From Asparagopsis taxiformis (Eukaryota; Rhodophyta; Florideophyceae; Bonnemaisoniales; Bonnemaisoniaceae): 64,000 nucleotides of DNA. Shown here piece after piece: positions 19,817 through 30,541 of the stretch; the first letter of the stretch is position 1, and every line of letters starts with the position of its first letter. A program made the position numbers and the translations under genes. The notes below the pieces were generated by a model. The model was not told the DNA's origin and did not search any database. It worked only from the letters and a program-made list of their open reading frames with translations. The stretch lies in the NCBI GenBank assembly GCA_030407315.1, contig JALQPE010000101.1, positions 186,001-250,000 of the forward strand, written 5' to 3'.

Positions 19817-20809
19817 ATGCAACCTCAATTGCGCCAAACAGAGCCGCTGCACCCCGCCGTCTCCAACGTCTCCATGGACGACCCGCGCCCATCGACAGCG
19901 CCGTTAAAATTGCCCGCCCAGCCGCCGGACAAGCTAGCATTGCACGCGCCTGCAAGTCTCATATCGCTGCGCGACTCGACGCCGTCCGATCCCTCCGACG
20001 CCTCGCAACGCGCCGCCTCCAGCGCGACCCCGTCCACCTCGGTCGCTTCCGACTCGGAGCGCTCCGCGAGCGAGACGTATCTCACCGATTTCGGCGGCCC
20101 CGTGCTACGCGACGATTCCGACTGGGCCGACCGCGTCTCCCGCGAAGACGTCACCCGCGTCTACGCCTCCTCCTCGGACGCGGACGAGCCCCCGCTGGAG
20201 ACGGGGGCGGGTGCAGAGGGAGAGGTGTATGCAGAGTGGGCCGTGGAGGCCGATGAGGCGCTCGAACTCGAGGAATTGCAGGAACAGGCCGATATGCTTG
20301 CGGGGGAGATTGATGGCGTGTCGTCCGCTGCGTCGCTGTCGTCGCCGCTGCAGAGTGAGCATAGCGATTTGATGGTGGATGACCTGTCGGATCTGCAGCT
20401 CGACTCGGCAGATGAGCTGGTGGATGTGGCGAGTGATGGTGCGACGTCGGCGTCAAAGCGTATGCGTATGCCCGCTGTGCATATTGTGCAGGAGTTTGAG
20501 CGCAAGGAGGACGAGGAGAACGTTGTGGACGTGCAGCACGAGGATGCGGTGCACGAGTATGTGGGCGTGGTGGACAGTGATAAAGGTCGCTCGCGTTTGC
20601 TGGCGCTGCAGAATCGGATGGAACAGGTGGTGAATGAACTGGCGCAATTGCAAATCGTCACGGCTGGACGAGCCGCCGACGCACAGGAAAGGAAGGGGGA
20701 TGGACTATACGCTGAAGCGAGGAGACTACATGCAATGCTGGACCATTTGGCGCGACTTTTGTTACAACAAGCCTTTCAAGTACGCGATCAGCTGGAAGCA
20801 CATTTGTAG
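19817..20809 (+). CDS. Hypothetical acidic coiled-coil protein, 330 aa
   Basis: Not recognised. The N-terminal third is Ser/Pro/Ala-rich and probably disordered. The middle is strongly acidic (ELEELQEQADMLAGEIDG, DLSDLQLDSADELVD) with a short basic patch (SKRMRM). The C-terminus from about residue 255 forms a likely coiled coil (RLLALQNRMEQVVNELAQLQ, then LDHLARLLLQQAFQVRDQLE). The start is the first ATG in a frame open from about 19664. The composition suggests a nuclear or cytosolic scaffold, but no function can be given. Its stop is 101 bp from that of the convergent Sds3-like gene. Confidence 0.65.
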   Translation: MQPQLRQTEPLHPAVSNVSMDDPRPSTAPLKLPAQPPDKLALHAPASLISLRDSTPSDPSDASQRAASSATPSTSVASDSERSASETYLTDFGGPVLRDDSDWADRVSREDVTRVYASSSDADEPPLETGAGAEGEVYAEWAVEADEALELEELQEQADMLAGEIDGVSSAASLSSPLQSEHSDLMVDDLSDLQLDSADELVDVASDGATSASKRMRMPAVHIVQEFERKEDEENVVDVQHEDAVHEYVGVVDSDKGRSRLLALQNRMEQVVNELAQLQIVTAGRAADAQERKGDGLYAEARRLHAMLDHLARLLLQQAFQVRDQLEAHL

Positions 20810-20910
20810 AATATGTTAGTTGCGATGTAGCGCATAGTCGAGATAGATGTACATATACTGTATTGAAATTGCGTGGTGTGTGTCGGAAAAAAACTAAATG
20901 TACAGCCAAG

Positions 20911-22122
20911 TCATTTTCGCTTTTTAGATCTACGCTCCGGTAACGACTCGGCTTCGCGCACACGTTTCTCACCCGTCATTTCAGCCAGATCCATCAAAAT
21001 GTCGCTCTCGTCCAGATGCAACTGCACCTTGACCCGCGGCTGTTGCGAATTCTTGTTATCATTTTTGCGCGTGCGTCGCGGCTTATCATTCTCAATCGGC
21101 ACCCCATCCTCATCCACACGTCGCCCATAATCATCCTCACCATTACCACCGCGTTGCCTCAGCGCCATCTCATGCCGCCTCTGCCACACCCCAGCGGTAT
21201 CGTCACGCACAATCTTATACCTCAACTCCTCCACCCGTCGCACCTTTTCCAAATTATCCTGCAACAATCGAAACAGCACAGTTCGTCTACTCGACTCGTA
21301 ATCATCCCACGCCAAATGCACCTCATGATCAAACGTATGCTGAATCGCACGCTCCGAGTACAATTTGCGCTTCTCCGCCTCGTACACGCGCGCATGGCGC
21401 GCCTTCTCGAGCTTGAGACAGCTCTCGCGGTAGTGGTCGAGGCTTCCGGGGAGCGTCTGCAAGTGTGGTGCATCGCGCGCGGGCGGCGACACGACATGCG
21501 CCGAGGCTGTGACGCGCTCGTCACGCTTATCTGTATTGGCATGCGAGTTTGCGCTAGACGGGCGTCTTCTCGCGGGCTTATCCGATGCATCTTCCTTCCT
21601 TGCATCAGCATCGGCGCGTCCGTTGCGTCGCGCCGTCGACTTGGACGTCTCCTCCTGCGTGCGTTCCGAGCGGGGCGACGACTTTTCAATAGGCTGCGAG
21701 GCGGCGTCAAGTAAGGCGGCGACACGCGGCGACGGGCTGGTGGATTTGTCGCGTCGACGCACACCCTTGGCGTCTACCGACGCGCAATTGGTGCCCGACT
21801 TGCGTCGACGCGTCTCGTCCGGATCGCGCGCGGCGTCGGATGGCGCGCCCTCCGGCCGTGGCATCGCCTCGGCGTGCGCGGCAGACATGTCGACTTGGGG
21901 CGCGGCGACCGTGGCGGAGGCGACGGGCGTCGAGGGCATTGGTTGCGACGGATAGAGTATATGTGGCATCATGGGTACGGCGGTCGGTATTCGGTCGGGT
22001 CGGGGCTTGCCAAATAGATTGGTTGCCGTGGTGCATTTGAAATTTTCTCGTTGCGCGACATACGGGCCATTTCGACTCGTAGTTTTTGACACGTGTGGAA
22101 AGCCGACAACTGCATGTCTCAT
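20911..22122 (-). CDS. Sds3/BRMS1-like Sin3-HDAC corepressor subunit, 403 aa
   Basis: A probable subunit of the Sin3 histone deacetylase complex. The N-terminal 220 residues are Pro/Ser/Arg-rich and likely disordered. Residues about 225-310 carry the Sds3-type coiled coil: DHYRESCLKLEKARHARVYE, AEKRKLYSERAIQHTFDHEV, AWDDYESSRRTVLFRLLQDN, LEKVRRVEELRYKI. This follows the C-terminal half of the SDS3/BRMS1/SUDS3 domain (long helix, then a Glu-rich LE-RR end). The last residues are a basic nuclear-localisation-like stretch (ERRSKKRK). The first ATG of the frame is at 22122; an internal pair at 21972 is possible. The family call rests on visual pattern only. Confidence 0.6.
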   Translation of the reverse strand: MRHAVVGFPHVSKTTSRNGPYVAQRENFKCTTATNLFGKPRPDRIPTAVPMMPHILYPSQPMPSTPVASATVAAPQVDMSAAHAEAMPRPEGAPSDAARDPDETRRRKSGTNCASVDAKGVRRRDKSTSPSPRVAALLDAASQPIEKSSPRSERTQEETSKSTARRNGRADADARKEDASDKPARRRPSSANSHANTDKRDERVTASAHVVSPPARDAPHLQTLPGSLDHYRESCLKLEKARHARVYEAEKRKLYSERAIQHTFDHEVHLAWDDYESSRRTVLFRLLQDNLEKVRRVEELRYKIVRDDTAGVWQRRHEMALRQRGGNGEDDYGRRVDEDGVPIENDKPRRTRKNDNKNSQQPRVKVQLHLDESDILMDLAEMTGEKRVREAESLPERRSKKRK

Positions 22123-22351
22123 GAAACGAAACAGTAGATCATAACTTGGTGTCGAATCAAAACGCAATTCGTTTGCTTTTGTTCAGCCGCCTCGGTCCTA
22201 CGTGTTTCAACGCTATTGGTCGACCTCCAGTGGTGCTAACGTCATTACAGTACATCTCATTGCGCTTATCAACAGGTTAGCCACCCAAGCAACCGCCCCC
22301 TTGTGACGACCTTGCACCATCTCTAGCTAGTCCTCGCCACTACCATCCGCC
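22123..22351. promoter_or_regulatory. Divergent promoter region, Sds3-like and transporter genes
   Basis: Only 229 bp separate two divergent start codons, so the region must hold both promoters. No clear TATA element is seen, and the sequence toward the plus-strand gene is C-rich. Confidence 0.35.
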
Positions 22352-23386
22352 ATGGGGATCCAAACCGCTCTACAATCGCTCCACTGGCCCGTCCTTCTCA
22401 CCGCCGTCGCCTACATTTTCTCCACCTCCGCCCACCTCATCCTCACCAAACTCGTCATGTCCGTGCTCCTGTTCCGGTTTCCAGTCACGCTCTCGTTGAT
22501 TCAGACCATCAGCACCTCCATCTCGCTCGTGTTCTGGGCCGTCTTCGGTCTCTTCAAATTGCGTCCGATCCCGCTCAAGTCGCTCCTCCAACTCGCTTTC
22601 CCAACCGCAATCGTCTCATTGCTCACCATTCTCTCCCTCCGTCACAACTCGTTGCTCATCTTCCAGTCCGTCCGCATGCTCGCCATGACACTCGTTCAGG
22701 TCATCCGCCCACTTCGCCCCCATCCCCCGACCACCGGTGTGCTCGCCGCCCTCCCGTGCTCCCTCCTCGGCCTCTTTATCCTCGCCTGGCTCGAGAGCGG
22801 TCTGTCCGGCACAGACGCGCTGTTGGCGACTTGTAGTTTGGCCGCAAGCGTTGGTTACCACCTCGTGTACTCGTCGCACAGCGCTGCAATACGCGCCACC
22901 GAGCTGCAGTACCAGTTGGCTTTGAAATCTGCAACCGCAGTTTGCATGCTGCCGTTTGTGCCCTTGTTCGAGCACCATTTCGAGTCTGACAATGAGTCGC
23001 TGTATGATTTTGTTTTTGACGAAGGTGCAACATTACTCATCTTTTCAACTGGGTTATTGGCGTTTTTCTCCTTCTCGGCGGCCAGAGCTTCGTTGAATCG
23101 AATGAGCTTGTCCGCCTTCCACAACGCCGTGTACACAGTGGCCGTTGTGGTGTTTTTCGCGCATTTTGTGATCATGGAGTTTGACATCACGTGTGCGCAC
23201 ATGCTTGGCATCGGATTGGTACTGGCAGGCAATGTGCTTTCATCAGCGAGCGTCGTGACGGGCAAGCATGACTTGGAACGTAGCCGGTCGTTTTCGGAAA
23301 CGGATTTTTCGGCTGCATTTTCTCGCTCGGGCACGATCCATTTTGGACATTTAGAGCGGTCATTTGGTGCAGACGGATTGATTTGA
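22352..23386 (+). CDS. Drug/metabolite-superfamily (SLC35-like) transporter, 344 aa
   Basis: A polytopic membrane protein with about nine or ten hydrophobic helices. Its layout suits nucleotide-sugar or triose-phosphate-type transporters of the DMT superfamily. Helix 1 contains LLTAVAYIFSTSAHLILTKL, in the place of the family start that ends near a conserved N/T-K. Later segments include AFPTAIVSLLTILSLRHNSL and FQSVRMLAMTLVQVIRP, corresponding to the family region around TM3-TM4. LSAFHNAVYTVAVVVFFAHFV is the repeat-two counterpart. The last 55 residues are a Ser-rich cytosolic tail. The substrate is unknown. Its convergent neighbour 110 bp away is a second member of the same superfamily, but the two are diverged and are not a recent duplication. 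Confidence 0.75.
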   Translation: MGIQTALQSLHWPVLLTAVAYIFSTSAHLILTKLVMSVLLFRFPVTLSLIQTISTSISLVFWAVFGLFKLRPIPLKSLLQLAFPTAIVSLLTILSLRHNSLLIFQSVRMLAMTLVQVIRPLRPHPPTTGVLAALPCSLLGLFILAWLESGLSGTDALLATCSLAASVGYHLVYSSHSAAIRATELQYQLALKSATAVCMLPFVPLFEHHFESDNESLYDFVFDEGATLLIFSTGLLAFFSFSAARASLNRMSLSAFHNAVYTVAVVVFFAHFVIMEFDITCAHMLGIGLVLAGNVLSSASVVTGKHDLERSRSFSETDFSAAFSRSGTIHFGHLERSFGADGLI

Positions 23387-23496
23387 TCATTGTTTTTTTT
23401 TATTCCTTCTTTGCTTTGCTCTATCCGCAACGATCGATACGATCTAATGTACAGAGGTGTCGGTACGTAACAAAGTGATCTATGTGTCGCGCCGAG

Positions 23497-24528
23497 TCAT
23501 TGTTCGCGATTGTTGGTTGGTGACACATCGATGGCCTCGTCATCAAGCAAATCGCGCTTCTCTTCGGCCACCTTTGCCGACGATTCGCGCTCCTCCTTTT
23601 CAATACGTGCACGTTCAAGCTTGAGGTTGGTGTACCAGTACACGCCAATGAGTGTGAGCACGATGCCGGCCGAAGAGCGCACAGTTGCGGGGCGCTTGAA
23701 GAATAAATAGTCGGATAGTAGCACGACGATGGTCTTACAATGGCCGAGAATATTGTACGAGAGGGCACTGGTGCGACCGATGACGAGGAAAATGGACACG
23801 TTGACGAGGAAGCCTATAAAGCCGGTGGAGGATATGACGGAGAGGTTGTACGGGTTGAAGTCGAAGAACCAAATGGAGGAGAGATCGTTCATCGACCAAT
23901 TGTCGAAAATCGGCACAAATGGGGTGATGAAAAGGGCGGCGAGCGGGGAAACATAGGTTTGAAGTTGGAGCGCGTTGCAATCGAGGGATCGCTGGAGGGT
24001 GCCGGACCAGATCTGATAGAATGAGGTTACAATGACGCCGGCGATCGCATAGGCGGATCCGACGACGTTGAGGCGAAAATCAGTAACGGTGGTGGCGATA
24101 ACGCCGAGACAAACGGGGATGAGGGAAATTTTGAGGCTATTGTCTAGATATTTTTGGTAGAGCAGTGCTTCTATAACAACGACTGTTGGGGTGGTCATGA
24201 CCTTCATCACTTGATAGAATCCAACGCTGCTGTGCTGCAAGCTGAGATTGGTGAGACAAATGAAACCCATGGTGCCGGCGGCGAGTTTCCAGACGTCGCG
24301 CAGGGGCAGTTTCTTAATTTCAAACACGCCCAATTTGGCGGTGATGAGCAGCAACAAAAATGTACACCAGAGGTGGAAACAAGTGAGGGTTGTGGCGTAA
24401 CGAAAGCCGAGTGTGTCCATTGCGTATTTGTTGACAACAACAATGGAAGTCGAGGAGAAAAAGTTGAGCGCCATGGCGGACACGATGCGCACGTCGATGT
24501 TGGCGAGAGCGGAGGAGGGGGCGGCCAT
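23497..24528 (-). CDS. SLC35E3/UDP-sugar transporter-like Golgi transporter, 343 aa
   Basis: A triose-phosphate-transporter-family protein of the SLC35E3/plant UDP-sugar transporter (URGT/UXT) type. Diagnostic stretches are LNFFSSTSIVVVNKYAMDT (helix 1), FRYATTLTCFHLWCTF, NLSLQHSSVGFYQVMKVMTT, PTVVVIEALLYQK, GVIATTVTDFRLN, and SALSYNILGHCKTIVVLLSD, the usual T-x-x-x-x-x-G-H-x-K of the second repeat. A charged tail with EKEERESSAKVAEEKRD follows. It probably exchanges a nucleotide sugar for a nucleotide monophosphate across Golgi membranes to feed polysaccharide synthesis. The ATG at 24528 (MAAPSSALANIDVR) places helix 1 normally; in-frame ATGs upstream would add a Ser/His-rich extension. Confidence 0.88.
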   Translation of the reverse strand: MAAPSSALANIDVRIVSAMALNFFSSTSIVVVNKYAMDTLGFRYATTLTCFHLWCTFLLLLITAKLGVFEIKKLPLRDVWKLAAGTMGFICLTNLSLQHSSVGFYQVMKVMTTPTVVVIEALLYQKYLDNSLKISLIPVCLGVIATTVTDFRLNVVGSAYAIAGVIVTSFYQIWSGTLQRSLDCNALQLQTYVSPLAALFITPFVPIFDNWSMNDLSSIWFFDFNPYNLSVISSTGFIGFLVNVSIFLVIGRTSALSYNILGHCKTIVVLLSDYLFFKRPATVRSSAGIVLTLIGVYWYTNLKLERARIEKEERESSAKVAEEKRDLLDDEAIDVSPTNNREQ

Positions 24529-24815
24529 TTTGTGGGACGGTTTGAGACTGGGGAGGGAGTCGTGGGATGAGGCGCTGTCTCGCGAACGATGGTAGAGAGA
24601 GTGTGAACGAACTATGTGCTTGGTCGGCAGTTGCACGGGGGTTGTGAACATGTGCGGAGAGGCGACGCGAGCGTGTATGCGGGTTGGAAGCGGTGTCGAT
24701 TTTGGTTTGGTCAAATGATATATAGTATGGATGCTGATGAATGGTGCGTTTTTTTTGCATAATTGTGCTTCAAGCCGCGCGAAATGACTGCCTCTCGCGC
24801 CGTGAACCACGCCGT

Positions 24816-24845
24816 GCACTGCACTGCACTGCCGAGCCGAGCCAA
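24816..24845. repeat. (GCACT)3(GCCGA)2 pentamer repeat
   Basis: Three GCACT units run directly into two GCCGA units and GCCAAAC. The ending GAGCCGAGCCAAAC matches the end of the repeat at 19621-19645. Confidence 0.85.
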
Positions 24846-25102
24846 ACGGCTGTCGTTTCAATTATTGAATTAAATCTAGAGTGCAGTGTCGTGCGCTCAG
24901 CGGACGTGGGCGCGGACGACGCATTACAGCGATATGTGCCTGTGAAAGGGCGTCTGTCGCACTGCCAGCTGTGGTGGAAAACACTCTTCGACATCAAAGT
25001 TGCGACGTCCATTTCTTTGAATTGAATGTTCCTGATGTATGACACATATCTTTCCAAAAAGTTGCCCATATTTTAAAATCAAAACTTGCCCCATCAACCA
25101 TC

Positions 25103-25140
25103 CCGCCCCGCCCCGCGCCGTGCCATGCCATGCCATGCCC
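25103..25140. repeat. CGCCC and TGCCA pentamer repeats
   Basis: CGCCC-type units are followed by three perfect TGCCA units and TGCCC, about 245 bp upstream of the ATG at 25385. Confidence 0.85.
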
Positions 25141-25384
25141 CGTAAGGTCCGCATCACCAATCCAACCAAGCAAAGCGAACAAAACATCAGGCAACACGTA
25201 TACACACAGCACCGTCTCGCCATGCTGGCACCAAACGACTCAAAACCATCCAATCCCACACGCACACCTGTCGAAACCGCAGCCGCCGGGGCAAACAATC
25301 CGCGCTCGAGATTGCCACTGCACAAGATGCATCATTTCACCGCTGCGACACGCAGATTCCACGCCGCGCCACACCAGCATCACC

Positions 25385-25840
25385 ATGCAGACGTTGGCGC
25401 GCTTGAAGACACGCAGACGCCCAGCGGGGCTACGCGCGCTCTCGCAGCCGCCGAAGAAGCGCGGCGCGCTATGGGACCGAGCGCGCGTCGAGGCGGCCGC
25501 CGCCGCGCGTCGCCGCCACGAGCAGACGTTGGCGAGCGCGCGCTGGGCGACCAGTTGGATGATGCCCTGGGAACGCGCGCAAATGGACGTCCCCACACGC
25601 CCGCTCAAACTATGGGAGCGCGTCTACTGGCGTCTGTTCGTCGTTCTTGGCGGCGTTGGCTTCGCTTATGAGACTTGGGTCCTCGGTAATCGACGCATCC
25701 TGCTCCCCAAGACTGACGCAGGGCTGGCAGATGTCGGGGTGGCGTGCGTGCAGGATAGTGGGCTGTATCATGGTAATCATGCGTTTAGGTCGCATCGCTT
25801 CTTGACGGATGATGAGCTTAAGACGATGGCGGGCAAGTAG
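25385..25840 (+). CDS. Hypothetical single-helix protein, probably mitochondrial, 151 aa
   Basis: Not recognised. The N-terminus is rich in Arg, Leu, Ala and Thr without acidic residues (MQTLARLKTRRRPAGLRAL), as in mitochondrial presequences. A helical Ala/Arg segment (ARVEAAAAARRRHEQTLASA) and an aromatic stretch (PWERAQMDV) lead to one membrane helix at about residues 90-108 (WRLFVVLGGVGFAYETWVLG). A 40-residue soluble tail ends in DDELKTMAGK. This organisation, a presequence, one helix and a short tail, is common in accessory subunits of respiratory complexes, but I cannot assign one. The start is chosen because it opens the basic presequence; the frame is open further upstream. Confidence 0.55.
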   Translation: MQTLARLKTRRRPAGLRALSQPPKKRGALWDRARVEAAAAARRRHEQTLASARWATSWMMPWERAQMDVPTRPLKLWERVYWRLFVVLGGVGFAYETWVLGNRRILLPKTDAGLADVGVACVQDSGLYHGNHAFRSHRFLTDDELKTMAGK

Positions 25841-25853
25841 TGGCGGTGTATTT

Positions 25854-26234
25854 TTATGATTTGTGTACTTTAGATTGTATGGTGTTGTGGGCATGTGGCG
25901 GTTTTGGCAGATGATGGAGATTGGAGTGGTATGTGGTGAGAGTGATGTTGATTCGTCGGTGCATTTGTCGCTTGGTGGGCATCTTGGATGTGCCGCTGCG
26001 CATTCCCGGTTCTGAGGAGGGGTGGTGAAACCAGTTTTCATCACGCAGATCTGATACGAAGCGGTCGTGGTAGAGCAGTTGTTGTGCTCGAAAGGTAGTG
26101 GTTACGTTCCATACTTGTTGCATGTAACACCGATGAAGATTATAAACGTAGCAATGCATCGCTCCAACAAGTTTTGGACCAACAGCAAACAACCAAACCA
26201 ATCCGATCATGACAAGTCTGTCCGAACATGCCAT
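25854..26234 (-). CDS. Possible small membrane protein, 126 aa
   Basis: A doubtful gene. The frame starts with ATG and opens with a hydrophobic segment (RLVMIGLVWLFAVGPKLVGA), followed by a soluble part rich in His, Arg and Thr. No family is recognised. Its stop is only 13 bp from the stop of the convergent 151-residue gene. A chance open frame cannot be excluded. Confidence 0.25.
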   Translation of the reverse strand: MACSDRLVMIGLVWLFAVGPKLVGAMHCYVYNLHRCYMQQVWNVTTTFRAQQLLYHDRFVSDLRDENWFHHPSSEPGMRSGTSKMPTKRQMHRRINITLTTYHSNLHHLPKPPHAHNTIQSKVHKS

Positions 26235-26793
26235 ACACGATACGGTGCAAACAACACCTCATCAATGCACCGCCACGAGCAACTAAATTTAATCCACCGC
26301 GTCCGTCATGATATGCTGTAAACGGCCTTGAAATCAACTTTTACACCCAATTTCCCAAATATATCCAATCAAAGCCCATCAACTCGCGCAGCAACAAGCG
26401 CTCTAATCCCGTTCTCATCGCCCATTCAAACTGTCAACCACGTCCATCTACACCACTCACGCTGCTCGCGCTGTGCCCGACCACTACATCATCCGTCGTA
26501 ATTTCCACCGCAACGTCACGTCGCGCCGCACAACCGGTGAAACCAACAACGCCGCGTCCGTTCTTTCGCGCGCCAGCCATTTCATTTCTCGGCAGCGCGT
26601 GCGTCCGACGTCCCGAAAGCGCCATCGCTTCTCACGCGCCGCTTGCACACAGCGCGGTGCGCCAATTCCCCGCGGTTTCCACACCGCCCTGCATGGACTT
26701 CCGACACGCATCGATAGCACAACAAGCTTCACAATCGTCCCGTCGCCACACGCTGGCCCATCTTCGTCGCTGCCATAACTTGCACACGATACC
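26235..26793. other. Intergenic, leader of the Smr gene
   Basis: The plus strand is C/A-rich up to the Smr ATG, as in other leaders here. Frames of about 100 codons lack motifs. Confidence 0.45.
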
Positions 26794-28008
26794 ATGGACG
26801 CACATACCCAAATGGACGAGATATCGGCGCTAGTAGCTTGCTCGCAGCTCGTTGCCAAATATCCAGACATATCTACCACCGTGATGGCCGACGTCATGCA
26901 GGCCTGCGGTCATAGCTATAGTAAGGCCTATTACGTGCTCTGCGAAATGGTCATTCCGCAGCAGCAGGATGAGCGCGCGCCGCTCAATGAGCTGCAAGCG
27001 GTGACGGAGGGGGACGATGAGCGCGACGCTGATGTGGCGCCCGTGACGCCGCGCTCGCCCCCCGCGGTTATACAGCGTGTGCAGAACGATTTCTACGATA
27101 CAGAGACCGCTTCATCTGCTACTTTGTCCGATAATTCGCCGCAGTCTGTCCACTCGGACAAGATTGCGCGGCAGGCGGCCGGTAGATTGAGGTCCGATGT
27201 ACAGTTTCCTACATCTACGCAAACAGTGCCAGAGGCGGCTGCGCCAGTTTTACGGGGCGCATGGGCTAGTAAGTCAATTGGGCGAACGTATCGTATTGAC
27301 CAGATCTGTAATAAGTATCAATGGATACAACGGTCGGTTGTTGCAGATTTGTTTCGAAAATATCAAGATTGTGTAGAACTTGTTGAGAATGATATATTGA
27401 TGATGTTTCCCGTAGACGAACCGGCTGCTTTCGGCGGTGGCTTTGGTCATCAGCCACTCGACGTCCTCCATTCGTCCGCATTGCAAACTGGGTATACGCA
27501 ATCACCGCGACGTGAAGCTATGGCTGAGTCACTGCGGGAACAGGCGGCCGCAGAGATTGAACGCAATGCCATCGCGGCCAACAGTGCTGTTCTGTCATCA
27601 AGCTCCATGGAGACGCTCCGGCAGCAATTGTGGGATGCAAGGAGTGAACGCGCGCGCATTCAGCAGCTCGCCAACAGCACGAGAAAGCCGTCCCACATTG
27701 CAGAGGCCAAACAAAAGGACCGCCAGCTCAAGAGGCTATCGGCATACCTGCTGGAGCGAATTCGCAATTCCGAACAGTACCGCAACGATTGCATTGATTT
27801 GCATGGACTTACTAAGGACGAAGCTATCACACTAGTCGATTGGAAACTGGAGGACGCGTGTGGTCGCAAATTCCGAATCATCACCGGCAGGGGAACACAC
27901 AGTCATAATGGGCGTGCCGTTTTGCGACCAGCGCTGGAAAAGCATTTTCGCTCGTTGGGCATTTCTTTCTCGCAGTATGCCGATGGCATCATGACCGTTA
28001 CTCCATAA
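26794..28008 (+). CDS. Smr-domain protein with CUE-like and DUF1771-like regions, 404 aa
   Basis: The C-terminal Smr domain (about residues 328-404) shows the family motifs CIDLHGLTKDEAITLVDWKL, IITGRGTHSHNGRAVLRPAL and a final strand ending GIMTVTP. Smr domains bind and often cleave nucleic acid; here the LDxH-type motif is present as IDLHG. A preceding charged helix (SARSERARIQQLAN... RKPSHIAEAKQKDRQLKRL) resembles DUF1771, which usually precedes Smr. The N-terminus has a CUE-like helical segment (ISALVACSQLVAKYPDISTT), and a second similar one lies near residues 165-215 (QICNKYQWIQRSVVADLFRK). Such proteins are proposed to act in mRNA surveillance on stalled ribosomes, with the CUE part binding ubiquitin. 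That role is inferred from the family. Confidence 0.88.
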   Translation: MDAHTQMDEISALVACSQLVAKYPDISTTVMADVMQACGHSYSKAYYVLCEMVIPQQQDERAPLNELQAVTEGDDERDADVAPVTPRSPPAVIQRVQNDFYDTETASSATLSDNSPQSVHSDKIARQAAGRLRSDVQFPTSTQTVPEAAAPVLRGAWASKSIGRTYRIDQICNKYQWIQRSVVADLFRKYQDCVELVENDILMMFPVDEPAAFGGGFGHQPLDVLHSSALQTGYTQSPRREAMAESLREQAAAEIERNAIAANSAVLSSSSMETLRQQLWDARSERARIQQLANSTRKPSHIAEAKQKDRQLKRLSAYLLERIRNSEQYRNDCIDLHGLTKDEAITLVDWKLEDACGRKFRIITGRGTHSHNGRAVLRPALEKHFRSLGISFSQYADGIMTVTP

Positions 28009-28073
28009 CGACGCGCCCATACCCATCGCTTGACCTCGATTTTGTAAACAACGCCATCGTTAACAACGATTCA

Positions 28074-29374
<1,301 letters not shown>

Positions 29375-30330
29375 ATGGGCGGGGCCTCCAAAGGGCGCGT
29401 CACTAAGAAGCAACGTGTTGCCAAGCTTTCGCACCGACCTGCCTCTTCTTCTCGAACCGCTCCGTCTGCTGCCACTTCTGCGCGCGCACCGATGAGACGC
29501 ACAGCTGCCAAGGGCTCCGCTGGAAACGTGAGAAATCACGTCAACCTCTCCGCCATTGATGATATTTTCAACCAGTTCAGAGAACCGGATGGTAAGATAC
29601 ATTTGATCTGCGCGCATCCTATTTCGGCACCTTGTGCGCGTCATTTTGCTAACTGCGCCCGTTCTGATTGCAGAGGAAAAGATTGGTCCGGAGGGTATGA
29701 CGGCATTTTTCGACAAGCTGCAGATTGATCCTCTGTCCATCACCTCGTTGGTGTTCGCTTGGAAATTGAAAGCCAAAGTTCCATGCGAGTTTTCTCGTTC
29801 CGAGTTTGTCAACGGCTGTGTAGCGCTAGAGGCAGACTCGATGGAAAAACTGCAGCGTTGTTTGCGTACGTCTATGGATAGTATCTCGGTCTGTACATAT
29901 GTGCGATGCATGCGAGCGTGTTTTTCTAACCAATCAATCACTTGACTATTGTGTCTCACTGTGTACCGCAGCGACGTTGAAGGAATCTCTCAACAACGTA
30001 TCCGACTTTCGCAGCTTTTACATGTTTGCGTTTGATTACAACAAGCCTCCAGAGCAGCGGAGTCTTCCGATTGAAATCGCGCGGCAGTTGTTCCCGCTCA
30101 TCCTGGAGGATCGCTTCAAGCATTTGGCACTGTGGTTGGAGTTTCTGAAGGACAGGAAGCATGCAATTTCGAGGGACACATACTCTCTATTGCTCGACTT
30201 TGCGCTGGTCATCGACGGAAGCATGTCCAACTTTGACGAGGAGAACGGCGCCTGGCCCGTTTTGTTGGATGAATTTGTCGATTACGCCAAGCCACGGTTG
30301 GTTTCAGTCGAAGCGGAAATGGAGATGTAG
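29375..30330 (+). CDS. DCN1-like NEDD8 E3 (DCUN1 domain), three exons, 255 aa
   Basis: Exons are 29375-29591, 29674-29865 and 29972-30330. The introns of 82 and 106 nt are GT-AG and keep frame. DCN1-like proteins bind cullins and the NEDD8 E2 and promote cullin neddylation. The potentiating-neddylation domain fills the C-terminal 190 residues: IDDIFNQFREPD, EEKIGPEGMTAFFDKLQIDP, LVFAWKLKAKVPCEFSRSEF, FRSFYMFAFDYNK, SLPIEIARQLFPLIL, and DEENGAWPVLLDEFVDYAKP at the end. The N-terminus is basic (MGGASKGRVTKKQR) and Ser/Ala-rich, with no UBA domain; the Gly after Met leaves myristoylation possible. DET1 and a BTB protein elsewhere in the window belong to the same cullin-ligase field. Confidence 0.93.
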
Positions 30331-30541
30331 CGCTGTTGAATGTAGCTTGAGGACGGAAAGAGGTGTAGAAATGTGTAGTCTACATTGTTCTAACCGTGTC
30401 CTGTGGAGATGTGATTGTTAATAAACCTACAACGCGGACAGGTTGAGGGGCTATCTGTCAATTGGTCATGTACGTTTACCTCTGCAGTCTACAGGTGTGA
30501 TACGCAGTGTCTGCAATGAAGTGTCGCTAGCACGAGTGCAC

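Larger units (their letters stand above)
24529..25384. other. Divergent region with pentamer repeats
   Basis: This lies between the SLC35E3-like gene (minus) and a small membrane protein gene (plus). It carries pentamer runs at 24816-24845 and 25103-25140 and a GATATATAG at 24717-24725, about 190 bp upstream of the minus-strand ATG. No gene is seen. Confidence 0.5.
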
